DNA of 64,000 bases from Terebella lapidaria (Eukaryota; Annelida; Polychaeta; Terebellida; Terebellidae): assembly GCA_949152475.1 (NCBI GenBank), contig OX424562.1:38550157-38614156 (forward strand), read 5' to 3'. Positions 53,101 to 64,000 of this stretch are shown piece by piece (within the stretch, counting starts at the first letter, position 1; the number at the start of each line of letters is the position of its first letter). The position numbers were made by a program, and so were the translations under genes. The notes under the pieces were generated by a model. The model worked only from the letters and a program-made list of their open reading frames with translations, searched no databases and had not been told where the DNA came from.

Positions 53101-56100
53101 TGGAGATCCAGCTTCGACAAAGTCAATTACAAATCCATTAAGGAATACACAGTAGTGACGATACCCGCAAAAATATTCTAAGACATCTTCTTTCCTCCAG
53201 TGCCTTCATCTCGTTTACTCTCTACTCTAACGTCTTCAGGGCATCTCTCGTAGTCCTCTTTGCCACGACCGTTCTTTGATAAGAACCTCGTCATCTCAAT
53301 CAAACCTTACCCATCCCTGCCTCCGTCCATAGCAACCAAGTGCTACCTGGTGACTCGCGACAAGATGAGGCACCATTGAGACCATAATCCGTCATATCAG
53401 TTTTGGTATGAGTGGAGAATACCGTCACCAAATAGCCCAAAAAGTTGGCGTTTTGATAATGTCGATGGCTATTTTTTTCGGGAGTATCGGACATCAAGTT
53501 GTTAAGGGGATGACATATTTTGCAAGGGGTTCTAGTCTTAGATAGGGACTGATCCGGGAACGTAAAACTTTCATATGGATGCCAACGATGAACTTCAAAA
53601 CAAAGCCCGGCCGTCCGTAATTACACCTAGGATCGCGGACCAATTAGGGGTCTTCTCAGGAATTAGGGAGTCCTCTCCACTTCCCAAAGCGCTTATGAAA
53701 TTAGGTCTTTGGGCTCGGCCGCTCGGTATGAAGTTCCCACAACGCGGTGGGCTGGAAATGGGGTGCTGTGGAGGCTGCTATTTTTCAGCTTGAAGCACGG
53801 ATGAGGATTTGTGGCCTGTTTGCACGGAGCTTGAGGTCCTGTATCCGTCCCAGGAGGCGTCATGTCGACAACACGCTAATGGCATCGTCATGCAACTATC
53901 AACCAACCACGGGTGACGCTTGACTTGCAAGGTGCCAGCTCTGACTGGGGGAGTAGTGAGCCGTGGGTTGTGTGTCGTAAGAGGGGTAACACAAAACTGT
54001 TCAGATTACAGATTTCAGTCTTTTCTCCCCGACCGCTGCTGTTGCGGCAAATCTCTATTAAATATTGAAGAAGATGCTGCACAGGTTTCTATCCGGCGAG
54101 GGCCATTTTTGGACTCCAGCTCTTCAATCTTGTTATAGCTGACAACTGTTCGTTATCAATCATGTATTCGACAAATTGTATTAGGTTTGTGCCAGGAATA
54201 CATTGTAAGTGATATGTATATTGAATAAAAGTGCGTTAATGGGCGATGAGCGATGAACAAAGCAAAAAGGGAGCACGGTTTCCACACATTCGTCATGATA
54301 GAAAGTCATGCTGAATATTCCATAAGCTACGTGTGGTGTTCCTGTCTTCACGCGTGTTAGAAATGCTCTAACGGCAGGCAATGACCTATGCATCGCTCAG
54401 CTTTTTGAAGCTTGACGTACATGAAAGATCATCTACTCCGATGTAAATTTGTGCAGCAATCAGTAACTATGGCTACACTATAGCTATTTAAAAATATTCC
54501 CACTACTCAAGATTTTACACAACAGAGTAGCGATGACGAAGTTCTTTTTTTTAATGAACAATTTGTCTTCTCAACTTTGTTTGGCTGCCCAGTGAGGCCG
54601 GATTGATGGTAAGCTTGAGTTCTCCATTACCCAGGCTGCCCGCCCGTGGCGAGTGCTGTATCAGGTCGGGGCTGAGTAGTGGAGTCTGATCTCCGTTATC
54701 AGGGGCTCCGACATGAGCTCACCATGACAACACCTATGGCGACCAGTCTGGATTAGTGGCATTAATGTGTGTCCTAACCTTGACTCGGACAGAGGACGGG
54801 GTAGAAAGGAGGAGATTCCAAAAGTATAGTTCCCGGGATTCCCTGTCCAAGGAGGTAGCAGTTATGAGTGGCTCAACTGGCCTGGGGACTGGCTCGCGGT
54901 ACGGCTGCTGCCAAACAACGAGCACGAGCAGCGGTCGTGACCATTGACAACGACGGGCTGTCGGGGAATGATACATGGGCCGTGCTAGCACAGGCGACAA
55001 TCGTATAATGAAGCCATTTATCGGCACGTGGTTGAATCACGCGCCCGCCAGGCTTGTCACTTCACCCTTACAGTTCTGAGACCCTTGCAGCTCTACCCAG
55101 GGCCACCCACACGGCGACTGACATTGAACAGTAACTAAGGTCACCCCAGACATCAGTACCCGGGGGAGACTGGCGGAGATTTACCTCTGATGCCACCCGT
55201 GTGATCGTCTACAACTCCCGAGTAACTCAGGGAGAGACCTTGACCTGTTATCAGCGATCTGTCTACAATGTGTATAACTTTATATCGGGAAAGTAATACA
55301 CTCCACCGTACCTCTACTGATCGCTGCTAGGTATTGCATTCCAGACCACTTTTATGGGTCAGACCATATCCATTCTATCACTTGAGATGAATCATGATGC
55401 CAAACAGAAAACACCGATCCTAAAATTATGTGTGAAATTGTGAAAACTCGTGGCTTCAAAACATCCATGTTCTCAAAAGTACCAATAACCTGCAGTTGAC
55501 ACAGTCCAACCTCCGGATGAGTTCTTGAAAGTTGCTAATATTAATTTAAATCATGCACAGCGTTGACACCTCGTACACAGCTATAACCAGCCCAGGACGG
55601 GGACCATGTCAGAACGGCCGTGAGGTGTCAAGTGGGATGTCCTTGTCATGTAACAGGATCACCGGCCTTAATTAAGCAGCCCCTTATCACCATTAATGGG
55701 CCATTGTCATGTCATCCCAACACGCCAGGAGAAAGGGCGGTGTGTTTATTGATTCTGATGATAGAGTCACGGCGAGTCTCGTCCTGACACTAGTCGGGTT
55801 TGTCATAAAGCCGCCGGGGAAAAGATAACTACAACTGTCGATATGTAGTGGGCTCGTCATAATAACATTCCGTGTGCCCGTGTCAATAGTAACTCGCTGT
55901 CTTCTTGGTGGTCAGCTTTCGTTACATCAGCGAGCGCTGCAGCTTTAAAAGCGTGATACTTTTTCCTCTATATCTACCATATGCATTCATGTTCAAATCA
56001 AAGAAGAGTTTGCTTTCAGGATTAGAAAGTATGGTTTGGCAGCCTACTTGAACGTGATATGAGAGCAACATATCACAAACTTAGCTGGATGAAAAACTGC

Positions 56101-56390
56101 AAAAGCTTTCAGCTAATCAAAGTTCTAATGAAAAACAATTAGCGAGATAAATTTCATAGGAGCCTGGTGCTAAAGTTTACCAAAGGCTTAACTTTGTTAG
56201 CTTTAGACAAAGTGTGTACTTAATTCGAGTGAAGAATCGTGCAGAAACTACACTGCGAGCTCTCTATTGGTGTAAACACGAACAAATTGATCATAGAAAT
56301 CAGATTATCAAAAAGCACTTATACGAGAGGGTTGACACAGTGTTTTTGTCTGGGCTGGCGTGCCCACGTCTGGGTTTGGTGAGATAAGAA
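50170..56390. other. Non-genic region
   Basis: No recognisable gene. A GC-rich stretch at 50.64-50.95 kb is open in several frames on both strands (up to 110 codons) without a known domain. The 55.55-55.80 kb stretch is repeat-free and rich in homeobox- and SOX-like words (TTAATTAAG, ATTAATGGGCCATTGTCATG). Everything else is ordinary AT-rich spacer with short chance frames. Confidence 0.45.
51627..51638. repeat. Poly-C tract (12 C)
   Basis: An uninterrupted C run. Simple repeat. Confidence 0.9.
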
Positions 56391-56538
56391 CACCAGAAGT
56401 ACAGCCTGTCAGAGATGGCAGGGTTCATGTCTACCCCGTCACCAGAAGTACAGCCTGCCAGAGATGGCAGGGTTCATGTCTACCCCGTCACCAGAAGTAC
56501 AGCCTGCCAGAGATGGCAGGGTTCATGTCTACCCCCGT
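56391..56538 (+). repeat. 49 bp minisatellite, three units
   Basis: Units start at 56391, 56440 and 56489 with CACCAGAAGTACAGCCTG. They are nearly identical: unit 1 has CCTGTCAGAG where the others have CCTGCCAGAG, and the last unit has one extra C. Each unit contains the hairpin CCTGCCA-GAGA-TGGCAGG. An 82-codon open frame runs through it, but the unit length of 49 is not a multiple of three, so each unit is read in a different frame and coding is unlikely. Confidence 0.93.
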
Positions 56539-58998
56539 CACAACCTGTCACAAGTTTGGTATTTCAACTCTGACGTTTATTTTCTCCAGCTCCGAACAAT
56601 CAAGGTGAGAGATTATATTCATTGACTGTCAGTAGATGAAAGATGCATCGTGCCAAAGTTGGAATGCCGAGTAAGTGGTTGTTTCAAGCTGCTGTCGAAC
56701 AATTCAATGTTGCCATTTCCAAGCCGTGACGCGTTTATCTGTGCAGTATTTATTGGGCGACAAAGATCGAGCATTAATTGAGATCGAATGTTGGTCCATT
56801 ACCGAACTGGGGTTCGCGGGAATTTCTAAAGTTGAAAACGAGACATGTGGACTTCTTTGATGACGGTTCTAATTTATTGATGATGGCGTTTGTCAGTGAC
56901 TTTTTATAGCTTTCTCGCTGATTTTAAGATGATTTCCCCGAAGGCGCTCCTTCGTACATTGGCAAGAAATTGTGTTGGTGCGAAAGAGACATTTAACTCG
57001 GCCAGATTTGAGATTAAGCATGCACGGGAGCCAAGCCCTTCGGAGTGTGGTCTAACGTTAGGAGATTCCAACTGGCCAGTAGTTTAGCCAGAGGCACATC
57101 TCGAAATAAAAGTATTGTTCGTGGCCGTGCATGGCCAATACATAATTCTGCACAATGTAAATTCAGTGTTCGGTCCTGGGCACCCTCGACTATATCGCGA
57201 ACTCGCCTTAGGCGCGGAAACTCACCGCTACGTCCGGACTTCTCCACCAACTTTGACAGGCGAGACCAAAATGACCGAATACTGAAACAGGTAGGCGAGA
57301 GAGGGAGGCAAAAAAAAATTCCTACCCAGCAAACATTGCCACCTTGGGAGTAATCATTCTGACTGAACATAAAGGCCGCTGATGTATTTGAATGCGGACG
57401 TTTTTAAGTACAGGAAAGCAGAAGAGATTTAGGATGATATGCTCAAACGAACTATCCAGAGATTTGGAGGCTTTTAAGCGACGTAAGATTTGGGTGCGGG
57501 TTTGTGATGTAATTGTTCACACGTGTAGCTAGTTTTTCTATCTCCCCGCTTGTCCACCGATGTTGCCCTGCTTTCAGAGCTATGAAAATTAACGACAGCG
57601 CTGTAGTGTCGGCTTGCCACGCCGCTCATTAAATCCGACCTCGGTGATTATTTGCTCGGTGATTTGCCTAAATTATTGATCTGGTTTGGTCATCATTCCC
57701 GGGTTTTTGTTCGGGACTTCCACACTTCCCTGGCTCGGGACACAAAGGTATCCATGTGCTGGTTCAGGAGACGGACGACTCCCAGTCTTCCTCACCGGGA
57801 CATTCAAGTTATGTATGAAGTAGTGTACGAACGTACTCAAACTAGGCATTTTTATCGTGACATTTCTATATTATACGGAAGAATATCGTGGCAGAATTTC
57901 AAGTGTGCAATTTCGCATTATTTGCAAATGTACGTGGAATTGTTCACACCATTGAAATGTTAGTGATAATCAGACTAATTATATATCATATTATATAGCA
58001 TGGAGGGCGGATTAAGCAATTAAATCCGCACCGACAAATGGCACTCAAACTTTAGAGAAATGTTAGTAAGTGTGTTATATATTCCCATAATATGTTTGAT
58101 GACAGCACATATATATTTTCAAATGGTCCGTGCTACGGACGTATCAAGTTACAAACCCGCGCACATCGGGACCAACGTTTATCGTTGTCCCAGAAAGTTT
58201 TACTGTTCAGCTCTGAATGTTAGAGACCCTTCCCTTCCACCTCGCCCTTCCACATCTAGTCTACCCCTGCCACATTACCACACCCAAGTCAACCCCTCCC
58301 ATAATAACACACCCTGCCCGCCAGGCGCCTGACGACGATAGAGAGACCTCCAAAGAAGTCGGCTTGCCATCTCCATGGTCGAGTACCAATCGCCGAGCTC
58401 GGATTGTGATGAAGTCATCTTTATTAGGTTATGGAGAGGAGTTAGTGCATTTTTCTTGGGGTTTTTTTCCATTATGGTTTGGATGGGTGGACTGAGGTGG
58501 TCCGATGAGGGTGGAGCGGATGGCTTGGGTATGTGAAGGTGATGAGAGGATGATTGTTGTAGCGGGGGTTGGTCTAAGTGCCAGTGACATCGGTAGAACG
58601 GACATGACGATTCTATAAAAAAAAGCTACTACTCCTGTCTCTTCCCATCATCCACAACTTTCTGCTGCCCCCCCCCCCCCTCCTTCCCTGTTCTCCAACA
58701 AGATGCCATCAGATAGGATACAGTAAAGGCTTTCAGGTCCACAGGGACAAGAGAAAGCCATTGTTTTACCCCGGCACTGCCAGAGGCATTAGGATAAGGA
58801 TCTTAGTGTAGCTGGTGGCAGTGGCAAAATGGACAGCTTGATGTGCAGTCACCATCAGCTGCTGATAAGGATTTACTATTACCCTCCGTCTGTGTCCTGT
58901 CGGTGGAGACTCAGGAAGTCTACTCTTTTCCACATTTCCCTTCTTACGGACACCACAATTCTGTATTGAGGAGGAAGGCAGGTGATCTGAGCTGAACT
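56539..58998. other. Non-genic region
   Basis: No recognisable gene. A 118-codon minus-strand frame at 57014-57370 overlaps a 102-codon plus-strand frame; neither shows a known domain. A CA/CC-rich pyrimidine stretch lies at 58215-58330. Confidence 0.45.
58668..58680. repeat. Poly-C tract (13 C)
   Basis: An uninterrupted C run followed by TCCTTCCC. Confidence 0.9.
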
Positions 58999-59005
58999 GG
59001 GACAC
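58999..59005. repeat. Left 7 bp flanking repeat of the fold-back element
   Basis: GGGACAC, identical to 60048-60054. Probably a target duplication. Confidence 0.8.
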
Positions 59006-59054
59006 TACGGAAGCGTATTAGGGCCACATGAGTTTTTTTAAAGTTCAATTTGTC

Positions 59055-59150
59055 GACTTATTATCTCGATAAATCGAGTTAGTTATCTCGATTAATCGAC
59101 TTAATATCTCGATAAATCGAGATATTATCTCGATAAATCGACTTAGGACT
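59055..59150. repeat. Left palindromic repeat array (about 4 units)
   Basis: Units such as TATCTCGATAAATCGAGATA. Shorter than and inverted relative to the right array. Confidence 0.85.
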
Positions 59151-59609
59151 CAGACATTTAAAGTACAAGTAAAATGAATATGCATCGACCATAGGCGAGC
59201 CATACGATTTCATTGGTTACCTTGGCAACAATAGGACAAATAAAATATACTGATTACTCATATTGAAAACTATATGGAGTAAATGATTAACAGTCATTAC
59301 ATTAATCTCTGAAATAATACCAAACTATACAATTAAAGAAACCATTACAAATAACTTTAAATATACCTCAATCCATGTCTAATAGCTAAAGAATTGTTAA
59401 AAAAAATTATAACATTTTCATTGATGAACATGTTGCATCTTTATAAAAGATAGTGATATAGTAACTTCATTATAGTTTTAACTAGGTAGTTTTGTATGTA
59501 TTATTCAATATTTAACGTTATAATGGTCCATCATAAGCCTATTCAACATAAGAATATTGTGACTAAACATATTTCCATTTTACTTGAACTTTAAATGCCT
59601 AAGACATAA

Positions 59610-60000
59610 GTCGATTTATCGAGATAACTAACTCGATTTATCGAGATAACAACACGATAAATCGAGATAAATAAGTCGATTTATCGAGATAATATCTCGA
59701 TAAATCGAGATAATTAAGTCGATTTATCGAGATAAATAAGTCGATTTATCGAGATAATTAACTCGATTTATCGAGATAATATCTCGATTTATCGAGTTAA
59801 TATCTCGATTTATCGAGATAATAAGTCGATTTATCGAGATAATATCTCGATAAATCGAGATAATTAACTCGATTTATCGAGATAAATAAGTCGATTTATC
59901 AAATAATTAACTCGATTTATCGAGATAATATCTCGATTTATCGAGTTAATATCTCGATTTATCGAGATAATAAGTCGATTTATCGAGTTAATATCTCGAC
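59610..60000. repeat. Right palindromic repeat array (about 18 units)
   Basis: Units of about 21 bp built on TCGATTTATCGA or its complement TCGATAAATCGA, separated by AGATAA, AGTTAA or ATAAGT spacers. A block of about 75 bases starting ACTCGATTTATCGAGATAAT at 59761 recurs at 59910, so the array has also grown by duplication of a segment of about 149 bp. By eye about 14 copies of GAGATAA are present. Not a CRISPR array: there are no unique spacers and the context is eukaryotic. Confidence 0.92.
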
Positions 60001-60047
60001 AAATTGAATTGAAAAAAAAAGTCACGTGGCCCTAATACGCTTCCGTA

Positions 60048-60054
60048 GGGACAC
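60048..60054. repeat. Right 7 bp flanking repeat of the fold-back element
   Basis: GGGACAC, identical to 58999-59005. Confidence 0.8.
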
Positions 60055-61209
60055 GGACAATATCCGAGTTTTATTGGAGGTTGGTACTCATACCCCGAGC
60101 CCCTGGGTCCCGCGCATGTTCCTTCAAGATGAGATATGTGGGCCCTTGAGGGGTATGTGCCCAGGATGAATGCACGCTGTCACGGATGTTTATGTCTTGT
60201 GGTGGAGGACTATCACTGTTCATACGCCACACTGTGATGAACGGACATCCATTACAGGCCATAATCTCAATAATTACGTTTATACGATACCATCAAATCC
60301 TGCGTAACCCCTTTATGCACCAATCTAGGGCCGTCACATCTTTAGTACCAGATTACGGGGACGGGATGGGACGGGTTCCTCGGAGGCCCATGCGCGAGTT
60401 GAGGCCGGGCTGAGGTACAGAGTGGATACGATGTCCCATCCACTGACAGTGGATTTCAATTAACAAGGTTATGATGTCAGTGACAAATTGTGTCGTTTTC
60501 ATTTCCACCGACTATTCCTGGCTCAGAATAAAATCCAGATGTTTTTGTCCGCTTCACATTTCCCAGGATGTGTGACATTATGTATTATACCCTGCACAAT
60601 TGAAACCCATAGAGGGAAAAACATATCTACATACGATCTAACCTAGTAAAAGAAGTTGTCATGTGTTAATAGCCCACCATGAGTTCATTGACACCTCAAG
60701 ACAGATACAAAATACCTCTTTTTGTGCATTTGCCCAGAATAGTATTCTACAAAGGATTTGTATAAGAGTATGGATATTCGAAAATCACCGCGGACATAAC
60801 TGAACATCGATGTGGATAATATCCACTGGACATTGTATATAACCTCTATATATTTTACATGATGATAAAGTATATAAACATATGAGTGTTATACGATATA
60901 CGAAATAAAAGTATATCACTTTTGATATTGTGACAAGGTATTAATTCACCTACACTTTATCTGCCCTGAAATATGTATGTGGATTAATTGAGAGTAGAGT
61001 GGCTTGTAAAATCCCTACACTATTATGACGAAACCAGCTTCGACCACAGCTGACTTTACCAACCCTATTTCTGACACGCTTGGATATAGACCTACATGAA
61101 GCACACCCTATAACGCGTGCATTATTTATATACAAATTAGCTTGTGATCCGATAATGATATGTAATTTTGGCATCAAGCACTGCAGGACATAAAATGTCA
61201 CCATAATTG

Positions 61210-61225
61210 CCCCCCCCCCCCCCCC
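61210..61225. repeat. Poly-C tract (16 C)
   Basis: An uninterrupted run of 16 C. Confidence 0.9.
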
Positions 61226-63293
61226 AAACTTGACAGGTATAATTTAGGTACCATTGTGCGACCCGATCAACATCTAAACAGACCCACAGGTAGGGGTAGA
61301 GAATAGATACAAGCCAACTCCTCCATATATTTTATTTCCCACTCGATGTCCTTCAACTGGATCTTCAAACCCCCTGTGCGATCATCTGCTATTCTGAGCG
61401 TGCAAACAGAGGCGGAGAATGAATGCAACAACACCGGCTGTTGAGGCCCGTCCTCCATATTGGATGCTGCCATCAATATTGTGTGTAGGATTTGTTTCGC
61501 CCGTGCTCCAGACTCAGGTTACCAGTCAAACGTCGTAATTTCCGCCTCCAAACAGGGAGTTTTTATCCTTCCTGTTCCAGTATTGATCAGCCAGAGGTGT
61601 TGGCAAACTTCCGCAACCCACCGACACTTCTACTTTATTTTTGTCAGTGAAAAAATAGTGCACGTGTTTTTATGTGTAAAAAGTAGATATTTGTGTACTT
61701 ATTTTCTTTCTATAAGAATTAGGTGGTCGTGCATTTGTGACAGGTACAGATCCGTGAGAATGTAATACCCCACAAGCACCTGCAAGAACGTGATGCAATG
61801 CGATCCCAACTATGTTAACTGCGTGTAGAATCATGGTCTTCATTCAGCAAACCGATTAAAATTTACGTTCTTCATTTGTATTTTGTGGTATTTTGATCTA
61901 AAATAATTTTTGTTAGATCTATTTTGTCATTGTAAATTAACATAATGCAAACGATGAAATTCTTCGTGTTACATGTCACGACGTAGGCTAATGGTAATTG
62001 GGTGCTGCACTGTTTTGTCAACAGTCGGGACTTGTTTTGTAGGTTTCCATTCCAGATTCAGAGTTCTTCTCATTACAGTTGCCGAGAGTTAAGGAATTTA
62101 GAGCCTGATCTGTTGAGTTTAATCCCCCCACAATTCACAGCGAAGATGTCGTTTTGGAAGCCATTCCTTTTACTGGATCCACCCCCGCTGTAAGTTCACT
62201 GATGTCCGGCTTGCATGTGGTACGCCAATAAAAACACCGACCTTAAACATTTTGCCGTTCTAAGGGTCTGTTTAATCAGAAAAGAGAACCCCTGGTCATG
62301 ACAAGACCTTCCCGGGTTCATCAGCAAGCAAATGAACAGGAGCATCATGAAGACCCCAGTGTGCCACAGACGCCAGCGAAAGCGGGATATACTCACTTAT
62401 AGAACTGTCACCTCGTGTTAGCCAGAAGCACCATAGTCCTGACGAAAATGTTCTGGAATGGCGCGAGGATAGGCAGTCAACAGTCCTTACCTAGGCGGCA
62501 GGGTGGGTTCTTTCCTGAGACACTGAAAACTTTTAGTGTCGACTACCGGGGTGCGGGAAAAACGTGAATGCATGGAAAATAAATTATGGAGAATATCACT
62601 TTATGGCTTTCACTCGTGCCATGAACGTGGAAAAAGTAGCGCTGTTACGGTATATGGAGAGAATAACGTGATGACAAGAGATTTGTTCCTGGGTGTCCTG
62701 GAATAAGTCAAGTTTCACCCAGTCGTATTGGCAACAAAAGCAGGGGGTTTATGACCTGGGAAGTGATGACACTGGTGATCATAATGCCCTATATCAGCAA
62801 TGTCTAGTAGTCAGGGATCTCGCCGCTGTCTCTGTCACGGAGGAGGCCAGAGATCGGGCTGTTGACTCCATGACCCCGAAGTGTACGTCCACTTGTGTCC
62901 CTTACAAACTTGACCACAGCACAGACCCGCACCAAAGATTTCTTTTAATGCAGACCGGCCTCAGAACGCAATAACAGCATATAGCGCAGGAGAAAACCGC
63001 TCTAATAATTAATAAGAAATGGACGTTTTCCTCGGAAGATTCATACAAAGGCGAAGTGTTCCTCGATCATCTGGCGGATCCATATTTTATTGGTAATTTC
63101 TGTGCAGGAGACTCTTGTTAACACGCACTTAGCAGCCCCCAGTTATTGTCCATTACGTGCCGACTAACTGCTAAAGTGTTTCTGTGGCTGCTGATGACGC
63201 GATTGTCATGGATTATGGTTCTACTGAATAATGCATCGCTGGTCCGTCGTGCGAAATGGATATCTTGGTTCTATATCACGAGACAGTCACTGA

Positions 63294-63296
<3 letters not shown>

Positions 63297-63328
<32 letters not shown>
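63297..63328. repeat. (TC)n microsatellite, 16 units
   Basis: Perfect TC dinucleotide run. Likely polymorphic. Confidence 0.95.
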
Positions 63329-63330
<2 letters not shown>

Positions 63331-64000
63331 AAGTTTCTAGAGGTGACTGGAGCATGTCCGAAAGAGAATGTTTTTTAATTGTTGATCAAGATCACATTAG
63401 AAATTGTTCGGATATTTACCAAGGTTTAACGGTGCTTATGAGGATCCAGCTGCGTCCGGCTGTGGCGACTGTACCCAGGGGCCGGGTCGCGATCTGTTCT
63501 GAATACTTAGTGTCCGAATCCGATCAGTAGGTGACCTTCAGAATATTCATGCGGTCAGTTTGTGTTATGAAGTCGAGTGCCTTATGTTGTCTTGCAGATC
63601 TCCTGCCATCACTCAATGATAAATGTACGCCATGCTCCCGGTGTAATTGTGCGTTTTCCATTGGAAACCACCCGAGCAATGCCCGATGAGTGTCGACTTG
63701 ACAGTTATTAAGTCTGTTTTATTGAAAGGAGGTGTTTGACAAATTATATGGAGCGTGTGCAGTAGGAGTTCAAAAAGAAGTTATTCCATGAGACGAGAGC
63801 TGTTGTGGGTTTTTTTATCGGGTACTAGAACAAAGAGCTTTGTGGATGTGGTGATAAAACGTGAGAAAAAGTTCCATTACACATCGGAAGAATGCTGATT
63901 AAACATTTAGAGGGACTGAGATTTATAGCACCGCGGTAGCGTTGATGATTACAGGTTGTCACAGAGTGTTGTAACATCGGGTGCCTTAGATGTTTCACGG

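Larger units (their letters stand above)
59006..60047. mobile_element. 1.04 kb fold-back DNA element packed with palindromic repeats
   Basis: Perfect 22 bp outer inverted repeats begin TACGGAAGCGTATTAGGGCC and continue imperfectly for about 50 bp to CAATTTGTCGA. The 7 bp GGGACAC flanks both sides (58999-59005, 60048-60054). Inside each end lies an array of a near-palindromic repeat of about 21 bp: about 4 units at the left (59055-59150) and about 18 at the right (59610-60000). Internal to the arrays is a second inverted pair, CATTTAAAGTACAAGTAAAATG at 59155 and its complement near 59574. The unique core of about 380 bp (59195-59570) is AT-rich with no coding frame. This is a foldback or MITE-like non-autonomous element; a 7 or 8 bp duplication would fit P-, hAT- or Merlin-type transposases, but the superfamily is undetermined. 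Confidence 0.88.
60055..64000. other. Non-genic region to window end
   Basis: No recognisable gene; the longest frames are about 100 codons without domains. It contains a poly-C tract and a TC microsatellite. The right end of the window carries no partial gene that I can identify. Confidence 0.45.

Noticed and set aside
56360-56608. Repeat-containing open frame suggesting a repetitive protein
   Set aside because: The repeat unit is 49 bp, not a multiple of three, so each unit is translated in a different frame.
59610-60000. CRISPR-like regular repeat array
   Set aside because: There are no unique spacers, units are self-complementary, the context is eukaryotic, and the array lies within an inverted-repeat mobile element.
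1-64000. Retrovirus-like or other LTR elements
   Set aside because: I saw no long terminal direct repeats, primer-binding sites or gag/protease/integrase-like frames. The only reverse transcriptase belongs to a LINE.

Overview
The window looks like intergenic DNA from an animal nuclear genome, most likely a marine invertebrate. The evidence is a CR1/L2-like LINE with a short AATC-repeat tail, several small inverted-repeat DNA elements, many poly-G/poly-C tracts, and scattered TAGGCCTA-type words common in mollusc, echinoderm, hemichordate and lancelet DNA. I cannot place the species. I recognise no host protein-coding gene, rRNA, tRNA or CRISPR array. The longest convincing coding stretch belongs to a retrotransposon; the other reading frames are short, without recognisable domains, and look like chance.

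Layout. (1) 1-12.6 kb: single-copy-looking DNA with several poly-G tracts and no recognisable gene. (2) 12.6-33.66 kb: a 21 kb array of four head-to-tail copies of a unit of about 4.3 kb. Copies 1 and 3 each carry the same 1.8 kb inverted-repeat DNA transposon at the same position. Copies 2 and 4 have an intact empty TA target there, so the array documents the insertion itself. Within the unit a 123 bp minisatellite is present 1, 4, 1 and 3 times. Copy-specific variants show mosaic descent: one block pairs copies 1+2 and 3+4, the adjoining block pairs 1 with 3 and 2 with 4, giving a second period of about 10.4 kb. (3) 33.7-47.7 kb: single-copy-looking DNA with a complete 125 bp hAT-type MITE (8 bp target duplication, perfect 22 bp inverted ends), a 131 bp palindrome with an adjacent 20 bp repeat, and small hairpins. 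(4) 47.7-49.25 kb: a 5'-truncated LINE fragment with reverse transcriptase motifs, one in-frame stop and a complete 3' end. (5) 49.9-50.2 kb: a short TA-flanked MITE candidate. (6) 56.4-56.5 kb: a 49 bp minisatellite of three units. (7) 59.0-60.05 kb: a 1.04 kb fold-back element flanked by a 7 bp repeat, filled with about 18 units of a near-palindromic 21 bp repeat rich in AGATAA. (8) 60.05-64 kb: unremarkable DNA with poly-C and TC tracts.

The most informative parts are the tandem array (insertion history, gene-conversion-like mosaicism, a template-switch scar) and the fold-back element with its palindromic array. No multi-gene system or operon is visible. Several GC-balanced, repeat-free stretches could be cis-regulatory DNA, but that needs cross-species comparison.
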